Positions 12,093 through 25,700 of a DNA stretch of 64,000 nucleotides are shown piece after piece. Numbering within the stretch: the first letter of the stretch is position 1; every line of letters begins with the position of its first letter. The position numbers and the translations under genes are program-made. Origin of the DNA: Siphonodentalium dalli (Eukaryota; Mollusca; Scaphopoda; Gadilida; Siphonodentaliidae); contig CP136065.1 of assembly GCA_032622095.1 (NCBI GenBank), positions 152,461,577-152,525,576 on the forward strand, written 5' to 3'. Below the pieces are notes generated by a model. That model worked only from the letters and a program-made list of their open reading frames with translations. It made no database searches and had not been told where the DNA came from.

Positions 12093-15000
12093 ACAACGTG
12101 GAAGGATTTCATCAATGATATTGCATGTGCTCTATATAATGGTGTTGAGATAATTGTATTATTATAACTATGCTATAGTTTTAGACTGCTCTTTGTAACA
12201 TTCAGAATGTGTTAAGCGAATGGACATTAAGTTCGTATAACATGACCTTGCCGTAGTATGTCTGGAAATATCCAGGCCTACGTGCTGGTAGGATTATGAA
12301 CACTAGGTATTTGATGAGTCCATGCTTTATGCTGTCATGCTTATTAAAGGGACGGGCGGCCATCGTTGTAGGTTATAATTTAGAAATAGCATTTATCAAA
12401 TTATGATAATTTTCTCAAGAATATACTAATAGTATAGCATACAGATAATTTGCATGCGATATTATTAACAAAACACGCTTTTTGTCCGAGAAAATATAGG
12501 TCGAGTGTTGTTTAGTTTCTCGCAAAAAGCGCAGTGGATTTTTTATAAGCAGAGTCACGATATTGCGTCATTTCTTTATTTAGATTCGCGCGCTTATACG
12601 TCGGTTGTAAACCCCTAATTTGGTGGCGTTTACAACTTACAACTCACAATACTACTCATAGCAAATTCCTTATTTGGTATGTATCACCATATATAGGTTA
12701 CCTTACTCGTATTTAAATTCGCGCAGTACTATATTTCGCTCAGTTTTAAATTCGCGCACTTTGAATTCGCGCACCGTGCTGCGCGAAATTAAAACTGACA
12801 ACATTATTTTCGTAAAAGTCTTGTATATCTGTCTATCTGATAATTTCTTAATCGTTCCCGGAGACACGTGTGTATTGAAGACAAATACACCGAAAATGTA
12901 CATCTAGCAGTACGTCAATGTATCATAATTTTGGTTTGACGATGGAAGCATATGCTCCAAGCGATTATTATCTTATTTAAATAGCTATGAACGCGAAAGA
13001 AGTATAACCACAACCGCGTATAGGCTTCTGGCTTGAGGACAAATCAACAATTGGCCGCGTGCATTTTAAAGTTGTATATAGTTGGGTTGACATATAATAA
13101 ACTCAGACTATATGACCACGGTGGCAGTCCAGGGCTTTGGGTACCATGCGCATGTGGACGTTTTACAAGCAACGCAACATCGAACATTTTAACATTTTAC
13201 ATGTGAATAATGGTTTTGGGGTTGGTTGCCCGCATGTGAATATAAATGTCTATTCAATCAAATTGTCCGTAATGTATGCAACTCATTAACATAACCCTCT
13301 TATTTTCCCTTTGGTATTTGGTATAAACTCAGGAGTCGTACTATTTTTCGCTCAGTTTTAAATTCGCGCACCTGTGGGTGCGCGAAAAATAGTACTGCGC
13401 GAATTTAAATACGAGTAAGGTAGGATAAAATATTACATCGCAACGGAACACTTTTATAGGACGACCCGGTAGTTCCAAGTGTTTGTCTATAAACAAACGG
13501 TTCTGTGACGTTTTTTGGTGTTTGTTTACACAACAAAGCGTACAAACGTGACAATAACATGCAATGTACGCGATATTTATGATCGGTATAAGAACAATGT
13601 CTGTCTATTATAATATTCTTTCTGTTATGCATAGCAGTTTTAGCGGATGTGACTATTTTAAAGGTACTCAATCCGATTAAGCACCCCTAAATTACTATTT
13701 AAAAACTCGATATCTGATCACTCTGAGCTTTGAATGTGGGTTCCTCGACTCGAATCAAATATTTTTCACCCCAAAGCCAAAGAAATAGTAATTTAGGAGC
13801 GTCTAATCGGATTGAGTACCTTTAACAGCTATACCCACCGTCAAGGCCGCCCGTATCTTCAAAATGCAACATTAAAATGTATTGATGGCTACCACAATCA
13901 ACGGTTCAAACAGGCTGGATACCATATAGTCAACGTTTCCGAGATGCTGGTTATCCTAGCCAATGTTTCGGAGATACATAATGTGATTGTCATTCGCTTG
14001 ACCAAAGAACGATCGAAAAACAGCACAGTTATAATAAAATAAGCCTCTAAAGGTGTGTAGTCTTTCTTATAGGTTTAATTTTAGATTTGAGGATTACTAT
14101 TAGTTTCAAGTTTGTTCTGTTCTTTGTAACCAACTCGACGTTTCAATTGCGCTGGGTACCCTAATCAACGTATCGGTGGTGCTGGGTACCCTAATGATCG
14201 TTTCAAAGATGCTGGTTTTATTGTAGTCCAAGTCTGCTCGTACGAAAACCAGCTGATATATTGGGATAGCGAAATGTTGTTTTTCGTCCGAGAACGCCCA
14301 TGCATTACCATTTGTATGACATGAGTTACGCGTTCGTAACCAGCTCACATAAAACACAAATAAATGTAATCAAATATCACAATTGCGACAATAAACGGGA
14401 TTATTTCGTGTAAGACATAACATTTGTTTATAAAACCACATCGCCTGTAAATTGAAAGCGGCAATTTAAAGGGACATATTGACATTTCCGCAGTGTTTAT
14501 ATATTATAAAAAGTATGCGAACTCAATTGACCCCACGAATTGACATCGCATATTCCGTCGATAATATTCTAGCAATCGTAAGATAAAAACACTTAGTCGT
14601 AAGTTGAATTAATTATATCACTTATACCCGTTATTTGTAAATTAAAAATTGCATATATATCGCGAGGCGTTCCATGTAAGAAATGTTGAACTAATAAGTA
14701 ATATAGGACCACTTACAGTTTTTAAATAAACGCATAATAGTTCTGGGTACCATAATCAATGTACAAACATGTTGGCTACCCTACCCAACGTTTCAGAGAT
14801 GGTGAATACCCTAATCATCGTTTTTTTGGTAGTATGCCTCCATGAACAGAAAAATGCGAACTTGAGATATCAGTCAAGTGTGTGGACATACCCAGTTTTT
14901 GAACTCGACAATGACAGTTGCTGAACACGTTCCCGCCTTGAAGCAGATTTCTTCAACATTTCTTCCTGTGATCACGTAAGACGATCTCGGATTCGATGCT

Positions 15001-18000
15001 GTAAGATTACCCGTTGTCTTAATAACGCCTACAACACATAAAGTCAGAAATTAATATTCAGCCAAATTAATAGTTATTGTTGAAATGACAGGGAATCCAA
15101 ATGTATATACTATTAATAGTTGTCATCTCTTCCTCCCTTCATCTTTGAGTCAGTTCCAAGTGTCAAATCACCGCTGCTTACCAATGTCCAGCGACCTGGA
15201 TCCAACCATTTTGGGTATATTCTTAATTCTAGTCGTGTGAGGTCAATGGCACCTATCCCAATTGACTCCTGTGTAAAAAAAAGTTCAGCTCCGATGCTCA
15301 AACCGTTTGGTCACCTTAGTCCGAAATAGACAGACAGACAGACAAAGTTGAGTTTTATTATTATAGATAATGGCTTAATGGACTTAATTTGAGACTGGAA
15401 CTTGGTACTGTTTATGACCCTTTATTTAACCCTTGTATGAATATGAATGAATAATCGTTGAGGAGTATAGTTCATGTTATTTCACCAAACGACAAAATTA
15501 ATATCGTTTGTTATACTTATCATCTGAACACTCCCTCCAAAATTACTGAATATTAGACCATTTTAATGTGTCTATGAACGAATGAATGAGAGAATCCATT
15601 CATTCAGTTATGGCCGGGCTCAGAATACACGTACCTGTTGTTGCATCTACTGTAATTGGAAGACCGTTAGTATTTGTGAGTTCGAATGTCAGTTTCAGGT
15701 GTGTGTCGCTAATTTCCTTGTTCCACACCGCACCAAGAGTTGTACCTATCGGCGTTACTTGAGGAATGCTATAGTCATCAAGGCTAATCCCGCATTCTGG
15801 ATCGGATCCTACAGATTAAATTAAATTAAATTGATTAATTATGATCATCAGACACTAGCTGGAAATATTTAGATTATAAAACGGAAAACTTGAAACTTAA
15901 GACGCTATTACCGACGGCCAACTAATTCGTGTGATCTCCAGCCGTTATATTACCATTGCGTGGAAAATGTTTTGGGTCATTCAGAGGAGCGTGCGCTAAC
16001 TTCTAACTTGCATGTATAACAAGCGCAATAACCCTATTAATGTATCACTTAATATGACCAGGTTACGTGTAAAACTTTAAAGGTACTCAATCCGATTAAG
16101 CACCCCTAAATTACTATTTCTTTGGCTTCAGGGGTAAAAACTATTTGATTCGAGTCGAGGAACCCATCCTTCAAAGCTGGATAACTCTAAAATCAAGTGG
16201 TTATTATTGCTAATAATCACCACTTGATTTTAGAGTTATCCATCTTACACCCGCAATTTGTCCGTAATTTGTCCGTTTGAGACGTGGAAGTGGCCCACAT
16301 CTCCAAAAATTAACACATTTAAAAAATCTATATCTGATCACTCTGAGCCTTGAAGGGTGGGTTCCTCGACTCGAATCAAATATTTGTTAACCCCGAAGCC
16401 AAAGAAATAGTAATTTAGGGGTGCTTAATCGGATTGAGTACCTTTAAGGTTTTTAACATAAAATTGTGTCATCATGTATATAACATCTCCTATATATAGT
16501 TAAAATAATGTCGTGTTGTAATGTACGTGACCCTGATAGACACGATGCATTCTTCTTTCAGTTAGCCATTCAAGCCACGGGAATAATGTCGCTACGAGAG
16601 GGAAATCACGAGACCTACATTTTTTTTTTGGTTATCATAATCACTTAACTTTCGGAATCCGGACTTTTTTCTCTCACCGCATGGTTTTCTTGAGGCACCC
16701 AATGAAAAAATCGATATTTAAAAAAAAATAAAGCCGACACATTGGCAAAGTATAGTCACACCTTTCGAGAAGATATATTAGTCTAATGTTGATATCTGAG
16801 GGTGATGAGGCGATGATCAGAGTAAGGCAATACATGTACAATTTAATCTCAGAATGACAGTCATTACGTCCATAATTTTAGGGTGAGAAGAATATTACTC
16901 TTTCGTTTCTTATAAAACACAGAGTCCTATTATACCAATTGCAGTTTGCAATATTAGGGTGTATTGATGACCAGTGCTATTAAAATGGCAACTACAATTG
17001 TGCCATTTAGTGTTCCTTGAAATCGGTGACATGTCGTGCGAAGTATTTCACAATTAACATTGATTTTCTGTTGAAACAAAATGGACGTCGGCCACTCAAT
17101 ATACATACTTATCTAAACAAACAAGTTAGTCGATTAAGTATATATGCGAAAAAAGACGGCTTTCACATATTAAATCTAACACGGTATTTAGGCATATTTT
17201 GGCACTCCCTGTGAATATTTGTCTCAAAATGCGATCGTGAATAACATAATTATTCATTTCGGGTATGTATCTTATCAAATAATTCATGTTGGTACGAATC
17301 GTTAGTGATTTGCTTACCCTCTGTCAACGAGGCGTAGTTACAAGAAACGGAGCTACGATACATTGGGTATCATGTTTGCCGAAAAGTAAGTTAAAATGGA
17401 TCTTATTGTCCAATAGATTTCCACAGTCCACAAGAGGACATATCCAGTAAATTAGCAAGTCTAACATCATACAGGTTCGTTCAGATTCATCATCCCACAA
17501 AAGACTCGTTGAAATTTGTATACTAACATTTACCGGGTTATTTTCCATGACACATATTTCGCACACAAGGAGATGGAAACCTGATTGGTTTTCCTTTTGT
17601 GGTTTGTCAGTTGCTTACCGGTGGGGGATTTTTACTTATACTAGTAGTATATATGTTGTATAGCAAAGCCAATGCTCTAAGCAGCCGTTCCATCAACGAA
17701 GACCGGCGATGCGGTATGTCAGCTAAAACTATGATAAGTCAAACTATGTTTCTATATCTGTCGATTGTAATTTGCTCTGTATGGCACTGGAGTGTCGTGT
17801 CTATGGCCCTCGCGGTTCTCCAGAAGTGACTGAACAATTGCTTGTTAGACGAGGTACCCCAATATGAACATTTATAGCACATGGTAGAGCAAAATCAAAT
17901 AAACCAGGATATATATCCTACATCCACTGATTTTCTCTGGCTGACACCCTTTTGACTTACATAACTGTCATGCTTATCAGAAAAACTTCTGTGATGTTTT

Positions 18001-19728
18001 CTTGGACCGCTATTAAAATATATTTTGTTTGCAGTCACATTACCCATATATTTGGACGTTTGTGGCAATGTAAGTTTTATTTCATAATGACACAGAATGA
18101 AAATGACGACAATTGCAATTATTTGTATACATACCATATCTGTTTATACAAGGTATAGCATACCATAGTAGCGTATAATATATTTCTAGATAGGTCTAAA
18201 ATGATGTGGGTAGGTATCTGTCGGTGCCAGTAGGTCGGGTGAATGAAAACTTACCATAGTTTGATTATGGCCGTACATGCTTTCAGCATTATAATTCCAA
18301 TCCGCCATATCTAACGCCAGATGCATTACAGTTAAATTCAGATGCAACTTTAGTTGTCCCACCAAGCGAGACGTGAGTATATCGGGATATTATTTTGTGG
18401 TAGTATAGAATGCTGAGAGAAATAAGTAACTAGACACACTAGCCGTAGTTGTTTTACTGAACAGCGGGCAAGGAGTGCTCGAACATGTGGTTGTACAATC
18501 GGGATGGCATGTGGGGCACGGCATTATTCGCCATATTTATTCCGCCTCTGTTGCCTGTAGTATATGCAGAGTAATGCATAGAGCCCCGTTGATTAATGGC
18601 ATGGGTATACGTTGCCACTTGCAACAGCAACAGGTTCTGGTATGTATAAGACACGTCCAAATGTAACAGAATGTAGAAAATGAGAAACAACGTGTACTCC
18701 TACACCAAGTTAAATTGGAACCAACATCTGATATTTCTGGAGGTTATCACGTTCATATATTACAGATACAACGGTCCTTCTTGGCGAACTTGTTCAGCAT
18801 AAACTACATAATTATTTTACACACACAACGGGTGTTCTCATTTTACATGTACATGACTATTCTTACGTTTATCACTGACCAGATAATATTTCGGAAGACG
18901 CGAAATTTGATCTAACGGAACTTAGTTTTTGAGAAAAGTGCTATATTTTCTGGATCTCATTTTCTGTGCGTTATTTACACTAGTCAATGAAAGCGGCGAT
19001 GAAGATTTAGAGTTTGGAAGAATTCACTGGTCTCTGTATCACCACGGCCGTCTTCTGTTGGTCGAAGCTATGGGCGTTCTTACATATTTCACAATTTACA
19101 CCACATACCGGCAACCATATTGGCAGCCATCTTGAGGTTAGTAAGCCATTTCCTATTCCAAGACGGAATAAAATTGGCGTATATACCAATTACCTCCACC
19201 CTTACTATATTTTTTTCTTTTTTGCCTCCCTGGACGGCTGGAAGATAAAACAAATGCGTTTTACCTTATTGTTTTGAGGAACAAAAAATATAATTGATTA
19301 CAATTTCGAAACAGGGGGTACATTATATAATATTTTCACTTTAATGTTCGAGTCGGTAAATCGAAACCTGTATAAGAAACAATGAGTTAGCAGTCTTTCA
19401 GTGGCCGTTTGTTAATTATCCTATTTGGCAAGTAATCGTGCGTTCTGTGTGCCCTATACCACAGCCTGATGCCTCTAAGGCCCGTTCCAAACGACGGATT
19501 TTTGTCGACTCGAATCTAATTGTATTAAATCCGTTGGTGATGCGTCTGCGCCTCTGCGGTCGATTTTGTTACAGACGGACGCATCTTTGTCGCGTCGAAT
19601 CTAATACATCGGTCGATTTGTTTAAAGGTGGATTCCCGGTTACCGTCAAAAATTGGTCACGCGTAGATATAGAGGCCTATATATACCGGTATATGTTATA
19701 CATATATATACTAAAATACAGTATAAAT

Positions 19729-19779
<51 letters not shown>

Positions 19780-22700
19780 GCGACTGCAGCGCGAATATAT
19801 GTGCTCATGTATATGAGGATGTATATATTACATGCAGGTATATAATATACTATAATAGGCGCTACAAATAAATGTTATATCGTGCAACCAATTGCCATCT
19901 ATATATGTGTATACCATGCATGTAAATACCGGTATACAAGAATTATTATAAATCAGAGACTACCACCCCCTACCACTTATAATAAGGATTACCGGAATAT
20001 ATTAATTATTATAAATCATAGGCTACCACCCTATATCCTTTATAATAAGGAATACCGGTATATATGAATTATTATAATCCATAGGCTATTATCCATACCC
20101 CTCATAATAAGTAATACCGGTTTATATGAATTATTATAAATCTGAGGCTACCACTCTGCCCCTTATAATAAGGAATACCGGAATATATTAATTATTATAA
20201 ATCATAGGCTACCACCTTATATTCTTTATAATAAGGAATACCGTTATCTATGAATATTATAAATCATAGGCTACTATCCCTGCCCCTTATAATAAGTAAT
20301 ACCGGAATATATGAATTATTATAAATAAGAGGTTACCACCCATATACCCCTCACAACAAGTAATGCCGGTATATGTGAATTATTATTAATCAGTGGTACC
20401 ACCCCTACCCCTTATAATAAGTAATACCGGTATATATTAATTAGTATACACCAGAGACTACCACCCCTATCCCTTACAATAAGGAATATCGGTCTATATG
20501 AATTATTATAAATCAGTTGCTACAACCCATATCCATTATACCGGTATATATATTAATTATTATGAATCATTGATAATATATCCATTATAAGATGTGAGTC
20601 AGTGACATGCCGTTCGTTGAGAAATCAAGCTGCCATAATAATTAAAATTTTCACAATGTTACCTAAGCAATTCTTATAGATATATCTTTCTTTATAACAA
20701 AGAGAGCGTGCGACAAATGATGTCATGTGGGTATTTCCGCAGATAAGGGGATCTCCCTCATTGTTTTACCATTATCATATCATTATCATAGCATTTGCAT
20801 TCGTTATTCGGAAACTTTCGGCTCTTCTCGTCACATGTATGAGATTCGAGTCGACAAAAATCCGTCGTTTGAAACCAAGACGGATTTCAGACGCATCACC
20901 GACGAAGATTCGTCTGAATTGGACGGAGATTCGTCTGTGGTGCATCTGACACGGATCTAATTGTTTCAAACGTCGCATTTTAGACGCATTTAATACAATT
21001 GTGGATCCGGTATTAGATTCGAGTCGACAAAAATCCGTCGTTTGGAACGGGCCTTAGCTTGGGGCGGGGGGTTATGACTTTAAAGAAAAAATAATGCATT
21101 CAACGGCGATAAATGGTATATTAAAAAGTAATTTATTGTCACTAGTTTCCCAGTGGTATAAAATAATTTGACATATTAAACCGTCTTATTTCAGGTTTTA
21201 TGAGAAAATGTATTGCGTGAATCGTCATGTTCTTCTCACCCTAAAAATTAGTTGACGTCATTGTCATTCCGAGATTCAGTTCTAACATGTATTACCTTAC
21301 TCTGTGCATAATCCCATTCTCATGCAGTCATCGAAGCGGGACGAACATCTCTTCTCGAAAGGTGTGAATATATGTCAATTATGTCGGTTTTATTTTAATA
21401 ATGACCAATGATTTCATCGGGTGCCTCAAGAAACTACGTGGTGAGAAAAAAGTCCGTCTATACCTGACAAATCCAATATGCGGAATCCGAAAGTTATAAG
21501 TATTTACACTAACCAAAAAATAAATTCCCTCTCGATGCGACACCTATGTCCATTTTTGCCTGGTCTGAGCACACTCGTGTGGTTCGCTACGAAAGCTCAT
21601 TAAGGCCACCCATGGAATCAGGGAGCTAAATGTGTTCTAGAGTCGGGGAGCGAGTACACCGTGGAATACTAAAGGTGAAGGTAACTGCAGAATGACCTTC
21701 ACCTGATACATGCGACACGTTATTAAAGGATGACATCGCGTTTATTTGATTTGTACATAATATCTAAATAATTTAAACTGGTGAATGAATGGGGGAATGG
21801 TTTTTTGTGAGCGGGAAATTTATTTAACTAGCTGCTGTAGTTCTGGGTTTTTTCCAGACCAAATTTGGCTGTGAGATAGCCCTGTCGTAGACTTGGGGAT
21901 TTATTTTAAAAAGTAAACACATGACCTATGATTTTTCTTGGATTTTCGTGATCAACTGGTGTCAATCTAGCTGGGTAAACATCACTGGTATGACCTGCAG
22001 GCTTCAATTCAGTGAATTTCGCCGAAACGTTAACACTGTCGCCTATGGGAAACCATTTAGTTCAGTGATTCCCCATGGCATGTTTTTGAGTGCACGGCCA
22101 TAGATTAAATCGCAATCTCTACCAGAGCGCACCAGTCATACTTCCTGTATGACTCTGTCGCCGGCTGGGTACTAGTCTGCGCTTCTATATATAGCACGGG
22201 GTTTTCCAGCAAAAATGGCGAAACCCGATCGCTCCAAATTCAACTTTTCTATGTGCTTTGAGAACAATTCCCGCACTAAAACAAAATGACAGAATGGAAA
22301 ATCAGAGCGGTAGTTTTGTTGACGATTTTCGCAAGCTACTCGTCAAACTTGCAGCAAATTAGAACGCTTGTATTTGATTTGCCGTGCGAGTTTTGACACT
22401 GACGTACACGAGCGTTTAGACTTCTGTGTATTGATAAAATAATCGGAGAACCGAATCACCGTTTCGAAATAATGTTCTTCGGTTTCAGTGGGACTTTCAA
22501 ACTTAAGGTTCAAAATTTATACAAATTTTATTCGAAATGTTCTGTGCTTAACAAGGGCCGAATGTTGCTCTGTTCGCTTGGTATATATCTTAATATCGCG
22601 GAAGTCTACCAAATGTGGGTAAAATATCGCCGGTAGCAGCGGTCTTACCGAGTCATCAAGGGAGGTAAACCGGCCCTGCAGGGAGTTTGGATTAATCGAT

Positions 22701-25700
22701 CAATAATTCTCAGGTAGGTGCATATGATCTATATATCGCTTATATAAATGCGTAGCAAAATAAAATGCACACGATAAACCATCTAGATTGCTACAGTTAT
22801 CATGCTTATACATCGCCAAATATACACCCGTTAACACTACAAGAGACAAAGCGAGAAAACACTCAGAAGGCATGGCTTTGGAACTCATCCAAGAGATTCA
22901 TGGTTAGAAGCAAGCCTGAGTTTAGTGTGCCTGTCAATTACAGAAGAGGTCCACAGAGGGTGAATTTAGTGACGCTACCCCGCATATCGGGCTAGCATCA
23001 CTAAATTCACCCTCTGGGGACCTCATTTTGCTTAAGCCTCATTATCACTGGAAAGTTTCCATATTATCAAATTTCTATAGAAACTTCTTCACAAAGATTC
23101 TATTTCTTTTTTAGTTCAGTTTCTCAAAACATCCACAAATTGGCAGACGGCACGTTGTATAATCGAGGTTCCCAATGGGTATACATCAGAATAATCACCA
23201 TTAGGGAACTTCAATCTCTCGTCTATGTCTCCCATATAGCATATCAGTCCATGCAGAATGAGGTCGACAGAGGGTGAATTTGGTGATGCTGGCCCGCTAT
23301 GCGGGATAGAGTCACCAAATTCACCCTCTTTCAACCCCATTCTGCAAATAACAGGCACACTAAACTCAGGCATGGTTAGAAGCCATTATCCAAATTTGGG
23401 CTATCTCGGATGACGTTTTGTTAGAGTTTTCGCACTCAAACATCGTGAGAGACATACGCCCACCGTCATTTATCAAACAATAGGTTGAGTTTGCTACACA
23501 ACTCTAACCAAAAATAGTGTTAACCCTTTCTTCACTAAATTCTCATTGAAGAGTAAGCGTTTGTCCAAACTTATTAGAGACCTTTCGCAAAATCACTATT
23601 ACGAGTACGGATAGGGTATATTGTCCTACTAAGGTAGACACAATCACAATTTACATATGATAGTTAATTGGTGAGACGGCACATGTCCCACTATATTCAG
23701 TTACACACATAGTTGATGGAAAAAGAAATGTGTGTCTCTTTCTTATCCGTGTGTTATACACCACGGGGATACACACGGATAATGTTAGAGCGTCCCCAAC
23801 CAGGACCGGTTGCACATCATTGACACATCATTGACACATCTGCACATAATTAAACTGCGTGGGGTATATTTCGTCTAACATAAGAACCCCCATTGCGCAA
23901 AGTTCAAATTTTTGACCGTATACTGGCAGGATACTGTCCATATCCGCAATCGTTAGCGTGATTTTGCGAAAGGTCTCTATTAACTGAACATTCCCCACAA
24001 TTGAATAGGAATCTTTCTGTATTTGTATTAACTTTTCATCTGTCTGCCGTGTGTTAATTTGTCCTGAACACACATCCAAATGAATAATACACCATACCAA
24101 AATGTATAATTTTATAATTGGTTGGGAGAATCCATTTAGTAAAGAAATTGTTAAATTTTATTCAAGGTGGCGTATTAGACATTCTGAACAAGATCAATAT
24201 ATCAAACTAGTGAGTAGGTCATGGCACGAAGCTCTGCTCCACGCCCGATAACTCTATAAGCTGGTGGCTGTGGGTAGGCATATTTCTGTAGTGATATTGT
24301 GTGGCGGTTTTCACACGTGCTGTGCTCAGAATTTGAGGAAAATCATAAATTCTGGAATCCACCCGGCGAGAACGCGCTTATGGGAAGTTATGGCATTAGA
24401 TAGGACCATGACTGGTGTATTCATATACCGTTTGTGATAGCCGTGTGCCTTTAGATATATTTTTTATTACTTAATTTGTCGAATTTTACAACCGGTTTTT
24501 GTCGTTTATCAAAGAAACTACCTAATATAAATGGTAGAAATCTCGATATGTAGGCTTCATGTACACATGTCACTAGATGCACATTCCATTGATACAATGA
24601 AACCAAAATCCACAATAAAAGACATAATTTTCGTGGAAAAATATCGATTTTCCTGAGTGTCATATCACACATTTATGACAGGCATATTGCCTCCGCAGAT
24701 AGGCTCATGTCAGAGCACAAACTTGTTATGATAGGCAAGTGGCATTGTTGGTAGGCACGTGGTAAATATTGACCAAGCTCCAATTTTGCACTTTAAAGCC
24801 AAAAATATGCAACTTCTGGCATTTATTATTTTATAAATACACTCTGGAATGATTATTCATTCATATAAAATAAACAGAACCACACATATGCGTACATGAC
24901 GTGAAAATGAACGCACGAGTTTGTTACGCGGAATGTTACAACGTTACAACGATGGGGCGCGAGTTGTAACTTGCAGCATAATTTAATTTTCTCACCACGC
25001 ACACATAATGTGTGGTTGTGTTTTATATTACACACCCACTAGAACTATTCAACATCGAGATTTAGCGTTTATTGATTCGTTTCTGTCGTAATTTATAGCC
25101 ATTTTTATCAAACTGATAGGCGACTTTATTAATAAAGTTTGTAGTTCTTGTTCAAAAGATAAAGTTGACGTAATTTGTGACTCGTGACGTCGACGTTTTC
25201 CGTATTGTATACGTGTTGAATACGTTGGTAAAGATATTGTATGCTACACTGCTCAATATAAGAAAATTAACACAATAGGTGTGTAATAACTATATAATTT
25301 GACTTGCGTGTTTGGCAACCGACAATAACACTATATTTATTTTTTGTCAATACCGTGGGGCAGGTTGGGTACGAAGTAGGTACAAAGTGTCGGCTCTTTC
25401 ACTAATGGCCTTCTAACGTCAACCATTTCTGAGACATGCATTACAGTTTAAACGGAAGTTGCAAAACCCGCTCAAATTTGTGCTATTATTTCATAATAAA
25501 CTGAATAAATACTAATTATTTCTAAGTTTTAATACATTTTATCAGATTTATTGACTAATTTCTGCATTTAGAAGCAGAATCTTAGGATTTAAATGTCAGA
25601 AAATCTGAAATCATCCCGCGATGACAACTCGATGTTTTTTTTCTGAGGTGATCATTTCTCCGATATGATATCGTACTCGGTGAATTTTAGACGCACCCAA

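Larger units (their letters stand above)
19478..21054. mobile_element. TA-flanked element with perfect 43-bp inverted ends and internal satellite
   Basis: TA at 19476-19477 and 21055-21056 flanks identical 43-bp inverted termini starting AGGCCCGTTCCAAACGACGG. Degenerate subterminal copies of the terminus lie at 19563-19615 and 20839-20895. The middle is a (TA)n tract and an array of about ten 62-bp monomers. Perfect termini imply recent activity. No transposase frame. Confidence 0.8.

Noticed and set aside
17319-17355. Possible tiny exon before GTAAGC on the minus strand
   Set aside because: The only open frame is about 12 codons after a poor acceptor, and its phase does not fit the neighbouring exons.
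18454-18690. Minus-strand frame and an overlapping Cys-rich frame (Cys-Pro-Thr-Cys-His-Pro-Asp-Cys)
   Set aside because: The Cys-rich stretch is under 20 residues, starts after a stop, and lacks a signal peptide or credible splice acceptor.
23828-24100. Minus-strand 90-codon frame with a lectin-like look
   Set aside because: It runs across the end of the TA-flanked element at 23577-23977, so the frame is assembled from two unrelated sequences.
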